64,000 nucleotides of DNA. Source: Pseudomonas sp. SORT22 (GTDB lineage: Bacteria; Pseudomonadota; Gammaproteobacteria; Pseudomonadales; Pseudomonadaceae). The notes below the pieces were generated by a model. That model searched no databases and was not told where the DNA came from. It worked only from the letters and a program-made list of their open reading frames with translations. Within the stretch, counting starts at the first letter, position 1. The number at the start of each line of letters is the position of its first letter. The translations under genes and the position numbers were made by a program. Below, piece by piece: positions 51,878-61,487 of the stretch. The stretch is taken from positions 496,001-560,000 of the forward strand of contig NZ_CP071007.1 in NCBI RefSeq assembly GCF_018417635.1, written 5' to 3'.

Positions 51878-52515
51878 TGCAGACGGTTGCCGTTATCGAC
51901 TATGGCATGGGTAACCTGCACTCGGTGGCCAAGGCCCTCGAGCACGTGGGCGCCGGCAAGGTTCTGATCACCAGCGACGCCGAGGTGATTCGCGAAGCCG
52001 ACCGCGTGGTGTTCCCCGGTGTTGGCGCGATCCGCGACTGCATGGCCGAAATCCGCCGCCTGGGCTTCGACAGCCTGGTGCGCGAAGTCAGCCAGGACAG
52101 GCCGTTCCTCGGCATCTGTGTGGGCATGCAAGCCTTGCTCGATCACAGCGAAGAGAACGACGGCGTCGATTGTATCGGCCTGTTCCCGGGCAATGTGCGC
52201 TTTTTCGGCAAAGACCTGCACGAAGACGGCGAGCACCTCAAGGTGCCGCACATGGGCTGGAACGAAGTTGCCCAGAGCATCGACCACCCGCTGTGGCACA
52301 ACATCCCCGAGCGTGCGCGCTTCTACTTCGTGCACAGCTACTACATCACCGCCGGCAAGCCGGGCCAGGTGGTCGGTAGCGGCCATTACGGCGTCGACTT
52401 CGCCGCAGCGCTGGCCGAAGGCTCGCGCTTTGCCGTGCAGTTCCATCCGGAGAAGAGCCATACCCATGGCCTGCAGCTGCTGCAGAACTTCGCCGCCTGG
52501 GACGGGCGCTGGTAA
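51877..52515 (+). CDS. hisH: Imidazole glycerol phosphate synthase subunit HisH
   Basis: HisH is the glutaminase that passes ammonia to HisF. The 212-residue class I glutamine amidotransferase has the nucleophile Cys81 in GICVGMQ and the His/Glu pair in FHPEKSH near residue 190. The start [11 protein letters not shown] fits the family. The ATG overlaps the hisB stop as TAATG, and its stop overlaps the DUF2164 start the same way. Confidence 0.97.
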   Translation: MQTVAVIDYGMGNLHSVAKALEHVGAGKVLITSDAEVIREADRVVFPGVGAIRDCMAEIRRLGFDSLVREVSQDRPFLGICVGMQALLDHSEENDGVDCIGLFPGNVRFFGKDLHEDGEHLKVPHMGWNEVAQSIDHPLWHNIPERARFYFVHSYYITAGKPGQVVGSGHYGVDFAAALAEGSRFAVQFHPEKSHTHGLQLLQNFAAWDGRW

Positions 52516-52778
52516 TGGGCAAGTCCAGGGCCAAGCCGCCGATCCTCACGCTGGCGCCGGAACAGGAACGCGAAGCGCTCGATACCCTCAAGCGCTTTCT
52601 CGAAGACCGTTTCGAGCTGCAGCTGGGGTCGTTCGAGGTGGCCGAGGTCCTGGAGCTGTTCACCAAAGAGATTGCCCCGCACTACTACAACAGGGCGATT
52701 TTCGATGTGCAGAACCACCTCAAGGAACGGTTCGAGAGTATCGAGAGCGACCTCTGGTCGCTAGAGAAAGGCAGCTGA
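52515..52778 (+). CDS. DUF2164 family protein
   Basis: An 87-residue protein lodged between hisH and hisA, starting in the last base of hisH (TAATGGG). It shows [43 protein letters not shown] in the body, given here as positions 23-66, which matches the DUF2164 layout. It is often found inside the his operon of pseudomonads, though no role in histidine synthesis is known to me. Coupling suggests a related function or simple co-expression. Confidence 0.85.
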   Translation: MGKSRAKPPILTLAPEQEREALDTLKRFLEDRFELQLGSFEVAEVLELFTKEIAPHYYNRAIFDVQNHLKERFESIESDLWSLEKGS

Positions 52779-52784
52779 AAGCGA

Positions 52785-52822
52785 CAAGCTGCAAGAGAAC
52801 AGACGCGCATGCTTGCAGCTTG
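52785..52822. repeat. Inverted repeat upstream of hisA
   Basis: CAAGCTGCAAG (52785-52795) and CTTGCAGCTTG (52812-52822) are perfect arms. Exactly the same 11-mer arms recur downstream of hisA at 53618. A further CTTGCAGC followed by TCTTTTTT lies at 52833-52846 and could be part of a terminator-like structure. Confidence 0.75.
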
Positions 52823-52863
52823 TAGCTAGCAACTTGCAGCTCTTTTTTACGAAGGAAAAAAGC

Positions 52864-53613
52864 ATGCTGATTATCCCCGCTATCGATCTCAAGGACGGTG
52901 CTTGCGTACGCCTGCGCCAGGGCCGCATGGAAGACTCCACGGTATTCTCCGACGACCCGGTGAGCATGGCCGCCAAATGGGTTGAAGGGGGCTGCCGCCG
53001 CCTGCATCTGGTTGACCTCAATGGCGCCTTCGAAGGCCAGCCGGTCAACGGTGAAGTAGTCACCGCGATTGCCAAGCGCTACCCGAACCTGCCGATCCAG
53101 ATCGGTGGCGGTATCCGTTCGCTGGAAACCATCGAGCACTACGTCAAGGCCGGCGTCAGCTACGTGATCATCGGCACCAAGGCGGTGAAAGAGCCGGAGT
53201 TCGTCGCCGAAGCCTGCCGCGCCTTCCCGGGCAAAGTGATCGTCGGCCTGGATGCCAAGGACGGTTTCGTCGCCACCGACGGCTGGGCAGAAGTCAGCTC
53301 GGTGCAGGTCATTGACCTGGCCAAGCGTTTCGAAGCCGACGGCGTCTCGGCCATCGTCTACACCGACATCGCCAAAGACGGCATGATGCAGGGCTGCAAC
53401 GTGCCCTTCACCGCCGCCCTGGCCGCTGCCACCAAGATCCCGGTGATCGCCTCCGGCGGTATCCACAACCTCGGTGACATCAAGGCCCTGCTCGACGCCA
53501 AGGCGCCAGGCATCATCGGTGCGATCACCGGCCGCGCCATCTACGAAGGCACCCTGGATGTCGCCGAGGCGCAAGCCTTCTGTGACGCCTATTCGGCTAG
53601 CTCCAAGTCGTAA
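52864..53613 (+). CDS. hisA: ProFAR isomerase HisA
   Basis: HisA isomerises the aminoaldose ProFAR to PRFAR, upstream of HisF. The 249-residue TIM barrel has the first catalytic Asp in IPAIDLKDG (Asp8) and the second in [14 protein letters not shown] near residue 130. It also shows the phosphate-binding glycines in IGGGIRSLE and [10 protein letters not shown]. The ATG at 52864 lies after AAGGAAAAAAGC. It is set off from its neighbours by spacer DNA carrying the same repeat on both sides. Confidence 0.97.
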   Translation: MLIIPAIDLKDGACVRLRQGRMEDSTVFSDDPVSMAAKWVEGGCRRLHLVDLNGAFEGQPVNGEVVTAIAKRYPNLPIQIGGGIRSLETIEHYVKAGVSYVIIGTKAVKEPEFVAEACRAFPGKVIVGLDAKDGFVATDGWAEVSSVQVIDLAKRFEADGVSAIVYTDIAKDGMMQGCNVPFTAALAAATKIPVIASGGIHNLGDIKALLDAKAPGIIGAITGRAIYEGTLDVAEAQAFCDAYSASSKS

Positions 53614-53617
53614 GCTG

Positions 53618-53665
53618 CAAGCTGCAAGTCAAAAGCGCGACCGAGTCGCTCTTTCTTGCAGCTTG
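53618..53665. repeat. Inverted repeat downstream of hisA
   Basis: CAAGCTGCAAG (53618-53628) and CTTGCAGCTTG (53655-53665) repeat the arms found upstream of hisA, with a longer spacer containing GCGCGACCGAGTCGC. Three further GCTTG copies follow before hisF. Confidence 0.75.
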
Positions 53666-53696
53666 AAGCTTGAAGCTTGCAACTCGAGGTCTACCT

Positions 53697-54467
53697 ATGG
53701 CTTTAGCCAAACGCATAATTCCCTGCCTCGACGTCGACAACGGCCGGGTGGTCAAGGGCGTCAAGTTCGAGAACATCCGCGATGCCGGCGACCCGGTGGA
53801 AATCGCCCGGCGCTACGATGAACAGGGCGCTGACGAGATCACCTTCCTCGACATCACCGCCAGCGTCGATGGCCGTGACACCACCCTGCATACCGTCGAG
53901 CGTATGGCCAGCCAGGTGTTCATCCCGCTGACCGTGGGCGGCGGCGTGCGCACCGTGCAGGACATCCGCAACCTGCTCAACGCCGGTGCCGACAAGGTGT
54001 CGATCAACACCGCCGCGGTGTTCAACCCGGAGTTCGTCGGCGAAGCTGCCGCGCACTTCGGCTCGCAGTGCATTGTGGTGGCCATCGATGCCAAGAAGGT
54101 CTCGGGCCCGGGCGAAACCCCGCGCTGGGAGATCTTCACCCACGGTGGGCGCAAGCCGACCGGCCTGGACGCGGTGGAGTGGGCGAAGAAGATGGAAGGC
54201 CTGGGGGCCGGCGAGATCCTCCTGACCAGCATGGACCAGGACGGCATGAAGAACGGCTTTGACCTGGGCGTGACCCGCGCCATCAGCGATGCCCTGGGCA
54301 TTCCGGTGATCGCTTCCGGTGGTGTCGGCAACCTGCAGCACCTGGCCGACGGGATCATCGAAGGTCATGCCAGTGCGGTGCTGGCGGCGAGCATCTTCCA
54401 CTTCGGTGAGTACACCGTACCCGAGGCCAAGGCGTTCATGGCCAAGCAGGGTATCGTCGTTCGCTGA
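53697..54467 (+). CDS. hisF: Imidazole glycerol phosphate synthase subunit HisF
   Basis: HisF is the cyclase half of the IGP synthase and makes imidazole glycerol phosphate and AICAR. The 256-residue TIM barrel has the catalytic Asp11 in [14 protein letters not shown] and the second Asp in VVAIDAKKV near residue 130. It also has [10 protein letters not shown] and [11 protein letters not shown] for phosphate binding. The ATG at 53697 is used. A REP palindrome follows the stop. Confidence 0.97.
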   Translation: MALAKRIIPCLDVDNGRVVKGVKFENIRDAGDPVEIARRYDEQGADEITFLDITASVDGRDTTLHTVERMASQVFIPLTVGGGVRTVQDIRNLLNAGADKVSINTAAVFNPEFVGEAAAHFGSQCIVVAIDAKKVSGPGETPRWEIFTHGGRKPTGLDAVEWAKKMEGLGAGEILLTSMDQDGMKNGFDLGVTRAISDALGIPVIASGGVGNLQHLADGIIEGHASAVLAASIFHFGEYTVPEAKAFMAKQGIVVR

Positions 54468-54479
54468 ACTTGAAAGCTG

Positions 54480-54529
54480 ATCGCGGGGCAAGCCCGCTCC
54501 TACCGTAGGAGCGGGCTTGCCCCGCGATG
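54480..54529. repeat. REP palindrome after hisF
   Basis: ATCGCGGGGCAAGCCCGCTCC and its complement meet with a short TACCGTA centre. It lies between the convergent ends of hisF and cbcV and could act as a bidirectional 3' boundary. Confidence 0.9.
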
Positions 54530-54532
54530 CTT

Positions 54533-55711
54533 TTACCCCAGGTTCTTGCCCAGCAGCGCGTGGTACAGCTCGCTGTCACCAAGAATCCCCACCACTTTAT
54601 TACCTTCCTGAAGCACCAGTTTGTTGCCGGTCTGGTAGCGGATCTGCAGGGCTTCGCGCATGCCGATGTTGGCATTCACCAGGGTCGGTTTGCGCCCCAG
54701 GCCTTCCACCGCTTCGCCCGGTGCCCAGTTTTGCAGGTCCATGCCGTTGGCGCCCTGGCGCGCACCCTTGATGGTGTTGCCTTCGGCCAGGTCCAGCCAG
54801 GAGTCGCCACCCGGGTCGAGGCACACCGAGCCGTTGATGCGTTTGCACTTGTCCAGGGTGCGCATCAGGCTGCGGCCGCACAGCACGTTGAGCGGGTTGG
54901 TGTGGGCGACGAAGGTGCGCACGTAGTCGTCGGCGGGGTTGAGGACGATTTCTTCCGGCTTGCTGTACTGGATGATCCGCCCGTCTTTCATGATCGCAAT
55001 ACGGCTGCCCAGCTTCAGGGCTTCGTCCAGGTCGTGGCTGACGAAGACGATGGTCTTGTTCAGCTTGCGTTGCAGCTCCAGCAGCTCGTCCTGCAGGCCC
55101 TGGCGGATCAGCGGGTCGAGGGCCGAGAAGGGTTCGTCCATCAGCAGGATGTCGGCGTCCATTGCCAGTGCCCGGGCCAGGCCGACGCGCTGCTGCATGC
55201 CGCCCGAGAGTTCATCGGGCTTCTTGTTGCGCCATTGGGTCAGGCCCACCAGTTCGAGTTTTTCATCGACCAGCTTGCGCCGTTCCTTCTCCGGGCGGCC
55301 CTGCATTTCCAGGCCGAAGCTGATGTTCTCGCGCACCGTCAGCCAGGGCATCAGGGCGAACTTCTGGAACACCATGGCGATGCGCTTGGTGCGCATCATC
55401 TTCAGTTCCGCCGGGGTGCAGTGGGCGATGTCGATATGCGAGCCTTCGTGCTCGACGAACAGCTTGCCGCGGCTGACGGTGTTGAGGCCGTTGATACAGC
55501 GCAGCAGGCTCGACTTGCCTGAGCCGGACAAGCCCATCAACACGCAGATCTCGCCCTTGTTGATGTCCAGGTTGGCTTTCTCGACACCGACCACCAGGCC
55601 GGTCTTCTTCAGGATCTGTTCGCGGGTCATGCCCTGGTCGAGCAGGCTCAGGGCCTCGCGCGGTCGGCTGGAGAAGATAACGTCTACGTCTTCGAAGCGA
55701 ATAATGCTCAT
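54533..55711 (-). CDS. cbcV: Choline/betaine ABC ATPase CbcV
   Basis: The ATPase of a ProU-type quaternary-amine importer. The 392 residues have Walker A GLSGSGKSS, Q-loop MVFQKFALMPW, signature LSGGMQQR, Walker B ILLMDEPFSALDP and H-loop VSHDLDEAL. The C-terminal region (about 275-392) forms a CBS-like domain, with ALLGKNL at the end. It follows cbcW with a 4-base overlap. In P. aeruginosa the cbcXWV genes sit next to sdaB and gbdR, as here. Confidence 0.94.
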   Translation of the reverse strand: MSIIRFEDVDVIFSSRPREALSLLDQGMTREQILKKTGLVVGVEKANLDINKGEICVLMGLSGSGKSSLLRCINGLNTVSRGKLFVEHEGSHIDIAHCTPAELKMMRTKRIAMVFQKFALMPWLTVRENISFGLEMQGRPEKERRKLVDEKLELVGLTQWRNKKPDELSGGMQQRVGLARALAMDADILLMDEPFSALDPLIRQGLQDELLELQRKLNKTIVFVSHDLDEALKLGSRIAIMKDGRIIQYSKPEEIVLNPADDYVRTFVAHTNPLNVLCGRSLMRTLDKCKRINGSVCLDPGGDSWLDLAEGNTIKGARQGANGMDLQNWAPGEAVEGLGRKPTLVNANIGMREALQIRYQTGNKLVLQEGNKVVGILGDSELYHALLGKNLG

Positions 55712-56553
55712 GCTTCACTCCTTACCGGCGCGTCGGGTTGTTTGCAGATACGGTCGAGCATGATCGCCAGCAACACGATCGCCAGGCCCGCTTCAAAACC
55801 CAGGGCGATATCGGCGGTGTTCAATGCGTTGACCACAGGTTTGCCCAGGCCGTCGGCACCCACCAGCGCGGCAATCACCACCATCGACAGCGACAGCATG
55901 ATGCATTGGGTAACGCCGGCGGCGATGCTCGGCATGGCGTGGGGCAGCTCGATGCGCGACAGCAGCTGGCGGCGTGAGCAGCCGAAGGCCTTGCCGGCGT
56001 CGAGCAGTTCCTGGGGCACGTCACAGATACCCAGGTAGGTCAGGCGGATCGGTGCGGCGATGGCGAACACCACCGTCGAGATCAACCCGGGGACCACCCC
56101 CAGGCCGAACAGGGTCAGGGTCGGGATCAGGTAAACGAAGGTAGGTACCGTCTGCATCAGGTCGAGGACCGGGCGCATGGCGGTGTAGAACATCGGCTTG
56201 TGTGCGGCGAGGATGCCCAGCGGCACGCCGATGGCCACGCAGACCAGGGTGGCGAACAGCACCTGGGCTAGGGTCTCCATGGTCTCCTGCCAGTAACCGA
56301 GGTTGAGGATCAGCAAAAATGACAGTACGCAGAATGCGGTCAGCGCCCATTTGCGCTGGATCAGGTGCGCGATTACTGCAATCAGGCCGATCAGGACGAA
56401 AGGATTGAACCAGGTCAGTGCCCCGGTCACGCCATGAATCATGTATTCCAGTGCTGCCGCGAAGGCATCGAAGTAGTTGGCGCCGTGTTGCGTCAACCAT
56501 TCAACGAAGCCTGCGATGTACTGGCCCAAAGGGAGTTTTTCATCGATCAGCAT
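55708..56553 (-). CDS. cbcW: Choline/betaine ABC permease CbcW
   Basis: A 281-residue permease with about six helices in the ProW pattern, with the coupling segment GVPLGILAAHKPMFYTAMRPVLDLMQTVPTFVYLIP. The cytoplasmic loop is near DAGKAFGCSRRQLLSRIELPHAMPSI. It imports choline, betaine or related amines with CbcV and a binding protein. The start codon is ATG at 56553. It ends inside cbcV's first codons. cbcX begins about 70 bp upstream. Confidence 0.94.
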   Translation of the reverse strand: MLIDEKLPLGQYIAGFVEWLTQHGANYFDAFAAALEYMIHGVTGALTWFNPFVLIGLIAVIAHLIQRKWALTAFCVLSFLLILNLGYWQETMETLAQVLFATLVCVAIGVPLGILAAHKPMFYTAMRPVLDLMQTVPTFVYLIPTLTLFGLGVVPGLISTVVFAIAAPIRLTYLGICDVPQELLDAGKAFGCSRRQLLSRIELPHAMPSIAAGVTQCIMLSLSMVVIAALVGADGLGKPVVNALNTADIALGFEAGLAIVLLAIMLDRICKQPDAPVRSEA

Positions 56554-56622
56554 GATAGCGAGCGTCCACCTGCAAAAGTTTGAAGACAGCCTGCGGCGGG
56601 GCCAGCCCGCCGCAGGCAGTGC

Positions 56623-57570
56623 TTACTGCGTGAGTTTGGCTTTGGCTGCCTCCAGGCCAGGCTTGCCGTCAACGGTGGTGACCCCGGCCAGCCAGGTGTC
56701 GAGCACCTGCGGGTTGTTTTTCAGCCAGGCCTTGGCTGCGGCGTCGGGTTTCATCTTGTCGTCCAGGACGTTGCCCATCAGCTTGCTTTCCATGTCGAGG
56801 GTAAAGGACAGGTTCTTCAGCAACTGGCCGACGTTGCTACATTCCTGAACATAGCCCTTGCGGGTGTTGGTGAGGACGGTGGCCTTGCCGTAGTCGGGGC
56901 CGAAGAAGTCATCGCCGCCGTCCAGGTATTTCATCTTGAAGCGGGTGTTCATCGGGTGCGGTTCCCAGCCCAGGAACACCACGGCGGTGTCACGGCGCTG
57001 GGCACGTTCGACTTGCGAGAGCATGCCGGCCTCGCTGGACTCGACCACCTTGAAACCGGCGTCCTTGAGGCCGAAGGCGTTCTTGTCGATCATGCTCTGG
57101 ATGGTGCGGTTGCCGTCGTTGCCCGGCTCGATGCCGTAGATCTTGCCGTCCAGCTCCTTCTTGAACTTGGCAATGTCGGCGAAGTTTTTCAGGCCCTTGT
57201 CGTACAGCGCCTGGGGCACCGCCAGGGTGTACTTGGCGTTCTCAAGGTTGGCCCGAACGGTTTCCACGGTGCCGGCATCGCGGTACTGCTTGATGTCGTT
57301 TTCCATGGTCGGCATCCAGTTGCCGAGGAACACGTCCATGTTCTTGCCATCGGCCAGCGACTTGTAGGTCACCGGTACCGAAATCATCGTGGTCTTGGTC
57401 TTGTAGCCCAGCGACTGGAGCACGACGCTGGTGACCGCGGTGGTCACGGTGATGTCGGTCCAGCCGACATCGGAGAAGTTGACGGTGTGACATTGCTCGG
57501 GCTCTGCGGCCTGGGCCAGCACCGGCAGACTCAGCACTGCGGCCAGCAATAGCGAGGGTGAACCTTTCAT
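56623..57570 (-). CDS. cbcX: Choline/betaine-binding protein CbcX
   Basis: A 315-residue periplasmic binding protein. The signal peptide ends near LAQAAEPEQC. The mature protein has the quaternary-amine segments VNFSDVGWTDITVTTAVTSVVLQSLGY, VFLGNWMPTM and VVFLGWEPHPMNTRF; Trp and Tyr residues there should form the aromatic cage for the ammonium group. The family is the ChoX/ProX-like group. It is the first gene of the cbcXWV operon, divergent from sdaB. A candidate regulator site lies upstream. Confidence 0.93.
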   Translation of the reverse strand: MKGSPSLLLAAVLSLPVLAQAAEPEQCHTVNFSDVGWTDITVTTAVTSVVLQSLGYKTKTTMISVPVTYKSLADGKNMDVFLGNWMPTMENDIKQYRDAGTVETVRANLENAKYTLAVPQALYDKGLKNFADIAKFKKELDGKIYGIEPGNDGNRTIQSMIDKNAFGLKDAGFKVVESSEAGMLSQVERAQRRDTAVVFLGWEPHPMNTRFKMKYLDGGDDFFGPDYGKATVLTNTRKGYVQECSNVGQLLKNLSFTLDMESKLMGNVLDDKMKPDAAAKAWLKNNPQVLDTWLAGVTTVDGKPGLEAAKAKLTQ

Positions 57571-58032
57571 TCGATGGACTCCTGGGTTTTTTTCTCGGAT
57601 GTCCCACGGGACCGCCGTGCTTTATGGTTTGCATTCGGTCGGGCCTGACTATCGGGCGATAGCGGGACGGCTGCCGTGCAATCGAGTCGATACCGATCAT
57701 CTAACAGCGAAAATCAAACGCCTACAGGGTGCGTCGTATCCAGTACAGACAGGGTCGCATCCAGTGTCGATGAGGTCGTTTACAGATTTATCCGGCCCTG
57801 TAAACGCAGTTTCGGCACTTGTGCACCGCAAAAAAACGGCGCACAAGCGCGGCTGACAGCTGGCGGCGTTGCTGGGCAAGAACGCGTCGGTTGCAGACGT
57901 CAGAGGTCCTGGCAAAAGCCTGATGATGCGCGGAATCGGCGGATTGCCGCCTATTCAGCGTAGCAGTTGCGACGCCCTTGGCTTGGGCTGCGGGGCTGCA
58001 CATTCAGGCTGTACATTCAGGAGGTAGGTGGC
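57571..58032. promoter_or_regulatory. Divergent promoter region between cbcX and sdaB
   Basis: About 460 bp without a gene. A direct repeat GTCGTATCCAGT (57733-57744) and GTCGCATCCAGT (57754-57765) differs in one base and has a 21-bp period, two helical turns. This suits an AraC-type dimer such as GbdR binding on one DNA face. The sdaB end has AGGAGG before the ATG. Promoter boxes are not clear. Confidence 0.5.
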
Positions 58033-59409
58033 ATGGCCATCAGTGTGTTCGACCTGTTCAAGATCGGCGTTGGCCCATCCAGCTCCCATACCGTCGGGCC
58101 CATGCGCGCCGCAGCATTGTTCGTCCAGGGCCTGCGCGAGCGCGGCGAGCTTGAACAGGTGCGGCGCGTCGAAGTGCGCCTGTACGGCTCGCTGTCGGCC
58201 ACCGGTATCGGCCACGGCAGCGACAACGCGGTGATCATGGGCCTGATGGGCGAATGGCCGGACGCCATCGACCCCGCGCAAATCGGTCCGCGCATCGCTG
58301 CACTGCGCGAAACAGACACCTTGCTGCTCGATGGCCGGCTGCACGTCGGCTTCGTCTGGGCCCGCGACATGCTGCTGCTCGACGAGAACCTGCCGTACCA
58401 CCCCAACGCCATGACCCTCATCGCTGAAGGCGCCGCAGGCGAGCTGCACCGCGACACCTATTACTCGGTGGGCGGCGGCTTTGTCGTTGATGCGGCACAG
58501 GCTGCCAGCGGCGTGCTGGACGCCGACAACACGGTGCTGCCCTACGATTTCGACAGTGCCGTGGAGTTGCTCGAACTGTGCAAGCAAAACGACCTGCGCG
58601 TGTCGCAATTGATGATGGAAAACGAAAAGGTCTGGCGCAGTGAAGCAGAAATTCGTGCCGGGCTGCTGAAGTTGTGGCACGCCATGCAGGCCTGTGTCGA
58701 AAACGGCCTCAAATACGAAGGCATCCTGCCTGGCGGGCTCAATGTCAAACGTCGCGCAGCCAAGCTGCACCGCAGCCTGCAGGAACTGAACAAGCCCAAT
58801 GTCATCGGCTCGACCCTGAGCGCCATGGAATGGGTCAACCTTTATGCCCTGGCGGTCAACGAAGAGAATGCCGCCGGCGGGCGCATGGTCACCGCACCGA
58901 CCAATGGCGCGGCGGGGATCATCCCTGCGGTGCTGCACTACTACATGCGCTTTAGCGACGAAGTCAGCGAAGCCAACGTCGTCGACTTCTTCCTCGGCGC
59001 CGCCGCGGTGGGCATTTTGTGCAAGAAGAATGCTTCGATCTCCGGTGCCGAAGTCGGTTGCCAGGGTGAAGTCGGTTCGGCCTGCGCCATGGCCGCCGCC
59101 GGCCTTGCCGAGGTGCTCGGGGCTACCCCCGGGCAACTGGAAAACGCTGCCGAGATCGGCCTTGAGCACAACCTGGGGCTGACCTGCGACCCGGTTGGCG
59201 GGCTGGTCCAGGTGCCCTGCATCGAGCGCAACGCGATTGCCGCGGTCAAGGCCATCAATGCCGCGCAGATGGCCTTGCGCGGCGACGGCGAGCACTTCAT
59301 CTCCCTCGACCGGGTGATCCGCACCATGCGTGACACCGGCGCCGACATGCACGACAAGTACAAGGAAACCTCGCGCGGTGGCCTGGCGGTCAGCGCCATC
59401 GAATGTTGA
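58033..59409 (+). CDS. sdaB: L-serine ammonia-lyase
   Basis: The enzyme turns L-serine to pyruvate and ammonia, and so handles serine made when glycine from choline/betaine is used. The 458-residue single-chain type has the beta domain (1-150: [24 protein letters not shown]) and the alpha domain with cysteines for the [4Fe-4S] cluster ([22 protein letters not shown], and LTCDPVGG). The ATG at 58033 has AGGAGG 8 bases upstream. Next to gbdR, it is a likely GbdR target as in P. aeruginosa. Confidence 0.93.
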   Translation: MAISVFDLFKIGVGPSSSHTVGPMRAAALFVQGLRERGELEQVRRVEVRLYGSLSATGIGHGSDNAVIMGLMGEWPDAIDPAQIGPRIAALRETDTLLLDGRLHVGFVWARDMLLLDENLPYHPNAMTLIAEGAAGELHRDTYYSVGGGFVVDAAQAASGVLDADNTVLPYDFDSAVELLELCKQNDLRVSQLMMENEKVWRSEAEIRAGLLKLWHAMQACVENGLKYEGILPGGLNVKRRAAKLHRSLQELNKPNVIGSTLSAMEWVNLYALAVNEENAAGGRMVTAPTNGAAGIIPAVLHYYMRFSDEVSEANVVDFFLGAAAVGILCKKNASISGAEVGCQGEVGSACAMAAAGLAEVLGATPGQLENAAEIGLEHNLGLTCDPVGGLVQVPCIERNAIAAVKAINAAQMALRGDGEHFISLDRVIRTMRDTGADMHDKYKETSRGGLAVSAIEC

Positions 59410-59817
59410 AACGCTGACGCGCCCTGCGCCGTTTTCGCCCACCTTCGGCCTGCGCGCCGCCTTTTGGCGCGCAGGCCTTTCCCGCCTCGAACAATCCGCT
59501 GTCACCCCCGTGCCTGGCGCCTTGGGTGACAGTTGCCGATGTCGTTTCTGGGCATCCTTCACACAAGTGCTACCGAATTGCTCACGCGTCCTACAGACCG
59601 GCGCTAGGCCGCTGGTTTGCGTTTATAACCGCGCCCGGCAACAAGGGCCATATAGACGCTGCGCGACGTCGTTTTTGGGTTTTGTTGAATGGCCATTCAA
59701 TTTCAGGCATGGCATTTGCGTTGTGATTGGCAAAGCCCCTGCATCCGAATCGGGGCCGTGACAAAAAAGCCCGTGCCTGCCTGAGGCACAACCTGCATTG
59801 TGTGAGGAGATACCGCG
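59410..59817. promoter_or_regulatory. Intergenic region upstream of gbdR
   Basis: About 400 bp without a gene. The first 60 bases contain the pair GGCCTGCGCGCC and GGCGCGCAGGCC (59448-59479), an inverted repeat that could end the sdaB transcript. AGGAG lies at 59803 before gbdR. I see no promoter with confidence. Confidence 0.45.
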
Positions 59818-60921
59818 ATGACGTCGTACAACTCCGGGACCCCAACCCAGAACCGCACGCCCCAATCCATCGGCTTCCTGCTGCTGGACAATTTCACGCT
59901 GATTTCCCTGGCTTCCGCTGTTGAGCCGCTGCGCATGGCCAACCAGCTGTCCGGTCGCGAGCTGTATCGCTGGAGCACCCTGAGCGTGGATGGCGGCCAG
60001 GTGTGGGCCAGCGACGGCTTGCAGATCACTCCCGATGCGGCAATGCACAAGGCACCGGCTATGGACACCGTGATTGTCTGTGGCGGTATTGGTATCCAGC
60101 GCACCGTTACCCGCGAGCACGTCACCTGGCTGCAGAGTCAGGCGCGCCAGTCGCGACGCCTGGGGGCGGTGTGCACCGGCAGCTGGGCCCTGGCCTGTGC
60201 CGGCCTGCTCGATGGTTTTGACTGCAGCGTGCACTGGGAATGCCTGGCGGCGATGCAGGAAGCCTTCCCGCGGGTGAGCATGAGCACCCGTTTATTCACC
60301 CTCGACCGCAACCGCTTCACCAGCTCCGGCGGCACGGCGCCGCTGGACATGATGCTGCACCTGATCAGCCGTGATCATGGTCGCGAGCTGTCGGCGGCGA
60401 TTTCGGAGATGTTTGTCTACGAGCGCATCCGCAACGAACAGGACCACCAGCGCGTGCCGCTCAAGCACATGCTCGGCACCAACCAGCCGAAACTGCAGGA
60501 AATCGTCGCGTTGATGGAAGCCAACCTCGAAGAGCCGATCGACCTGGATGAACTGGCCGTTTATGTGTCGGTGTCGCGGCGCCAGCTTGAGCGCCTGTTC
60601 CAGAAGTACCTGCACTGCTCGCCGTCACGCTACTACCTGAAGCTGCGCCTGATCCGCGCCCGGCAACTGCTCAAGCAGACGCCGATGTCGATCATCGAAG
60701 TGGCTTCGGTGTGCGGCTTTGTCTCGACCCCGCATTTCTCCAAGTGCTATCGCGAGTACTTTGGCATTCCGCCGCGTGACGAGCGCGTGGGCTCTAATAC
60801 TGCCCAGCAGGTGGCGATGATGCCGATCCCGCAGGCGCTGGTGCTGTCGCCGCTGGCCGGGCCGATGTCGGCGTTGAGCCAGGCGCGCAATGAGTCGACT
60901 TTTGCCAGTGTGAGGCTCTGA
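59818..60921 (+). CDS. gbdR: GbdR, AraC-family regulator of glycine betaine catabolism
   Basis: GbdR senses glycine betaine and dimethylglycine and activates choline/betaine degradation and transport genes. The 367-residue protein has a DJ-1/PfpI-like N-terminal domain (about 15-190: SIGFLLLDNFTLISLASAVEPLRMAN, VCTGSWALACAGLLDG). The C-terminal AraC HTH region is at about 225-330, with LDELAVYVSVSRRQLERLFQKYL and ASVCGFVSTPHFSKCYREYFG. Its place next to sdaB and cbcXWV fits P. aeruginosa GbdR. The ATG at 59821 is an alternative; spacing favours the start used. Confidence 0.92.
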   Translation: MTSYNSGTPTQNRTPQSIGFLLLDNFTLISLASAVEPLRMANQLSGRELYRWSTLSVDGGQVWASDGLQITPDAAMHKAPAMDTVIVCGGIGIQRTVTREHVTWLQSQARQSRRLGAVCTGSWALACAGLLDGFDCSVHWECLAAMQEAFPRVSMSTRLFTLDRNRFTSSGGTAPLDMMLHLISRDHGRELSAAISEMFVYERIRNEQDHQRVPLKHMLGTNQPKLQEIVALMEANLEEPIDLDELAVYVSVSRRQLERLFQKYLHCSPSRYYLKLRLIRARQLLKQTPMSIIEVASVCGFVSTPHFSKCYREYFGIPPRDERVGSNTAQQVAMMPIPQALVLSPLAGPMSALSQARNESTFASVRL

Positions 60922-60936
60922 TTCCGAGCTGAATTC

Positions 60937-61003
60937 ATCGCGGGTCAAGCCCGCTCCCACAGGAGTTAGGTGATCTCTGTGAGAGCGGGCTTGACCCGCG
61001 ATG
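60937..61003. repeat. REP pair, CGCGGGTCAAGC variant
   Basis: CATCGCGGGTCAAGCCCGCTC and the complement GAGCGGGCTTGACCCGCGATG flank a 25-bp spacer. It is a variant of the other REP family here, with T for G in the arm and CCCACA after it. It lies between convergent genes gbdR and the 61007 gene. Confidence 0.88.
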
Positions 61004-61006
61004 CTT

Positions 61007-61261
61007 TTAGCGATTCTGGAATTGTGCCAATGCCGGCAACAGCTGTTTGTCGATGGCTTTACGAACGTCCGGCAGAATAGTCGCACTGCTGGTGTACATC
61101 TGCTCGACCATGACCTTCAAGGCTTTGGCCCGCGGCTCACTCAAACCGCGTACCGCACACTCGCAGGCCTGTTCGGCACTGGCCCCGGCCGGCGTCTCGA
61201 AACCCAGCGCGCGCAGCTGGCCCAGCAGGTCGTCCTGATCAATCAAATCCGCATGCATCAT
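61007..61261 (-). CDS. Small conserved hypothetical protein
   Basis: An 84-residue soluble protein with no recognised domain. It reads HADLIDQDDLLGQLRALGF at the start and ends IDKQLLPALAQFQNR. Two cysteines (ACECAVRGL) and mostly helical segments are seen. AAGGA lies 8 bases before the first of two consecutive ATGs. It sits between gbdR and the carnitine operon on the minus strand. No function is inferred. Confidence 0.7.
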   Translation of the reverse strand: MMHADLIDQDDLLGQLRALGFETPAGASAEQACECAVRGLSEPRAKALKVMVEQMYTSSATILPDVRKAIDKQLLPALAQFQNR

Positions 61262-61449
61262 GGTTGTTGTCCTTGTTTGCAGGTGTGATCGTCAGTCGAT
61301 TCTGTGGGCCCGGGCGCACTGCGGCAAGGGCAGATTGTCGCAATGGCCGCTTTACCTAAGCACAGGTCGTTTTCGGGTAAATCGGCGGGGGAGGGAGGCT
61401 GCACACTGGGGCCATGCACAGCAACGGAAGGTTTGGTCACCGTCCGCTT

Positions 61450-61486
61450 CAGCCCCGTTTGCGTCACCGCTGCGGGGCTGTTTTTT
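61450..61486 (+). terminator. Rho-independent terminator with no gene upstream
   Basis: CAGCCCCG (61450-61457) and CGGGGCTG (61473-61480) form a stem, followed by six T on the plus strand. No plus-strand gene lies upstream before gbdR, 530 bp away. It could end a small RNA transcribed from within 61265-61450. Confidence 0.6.
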
Positions 61487-61487
61487 G

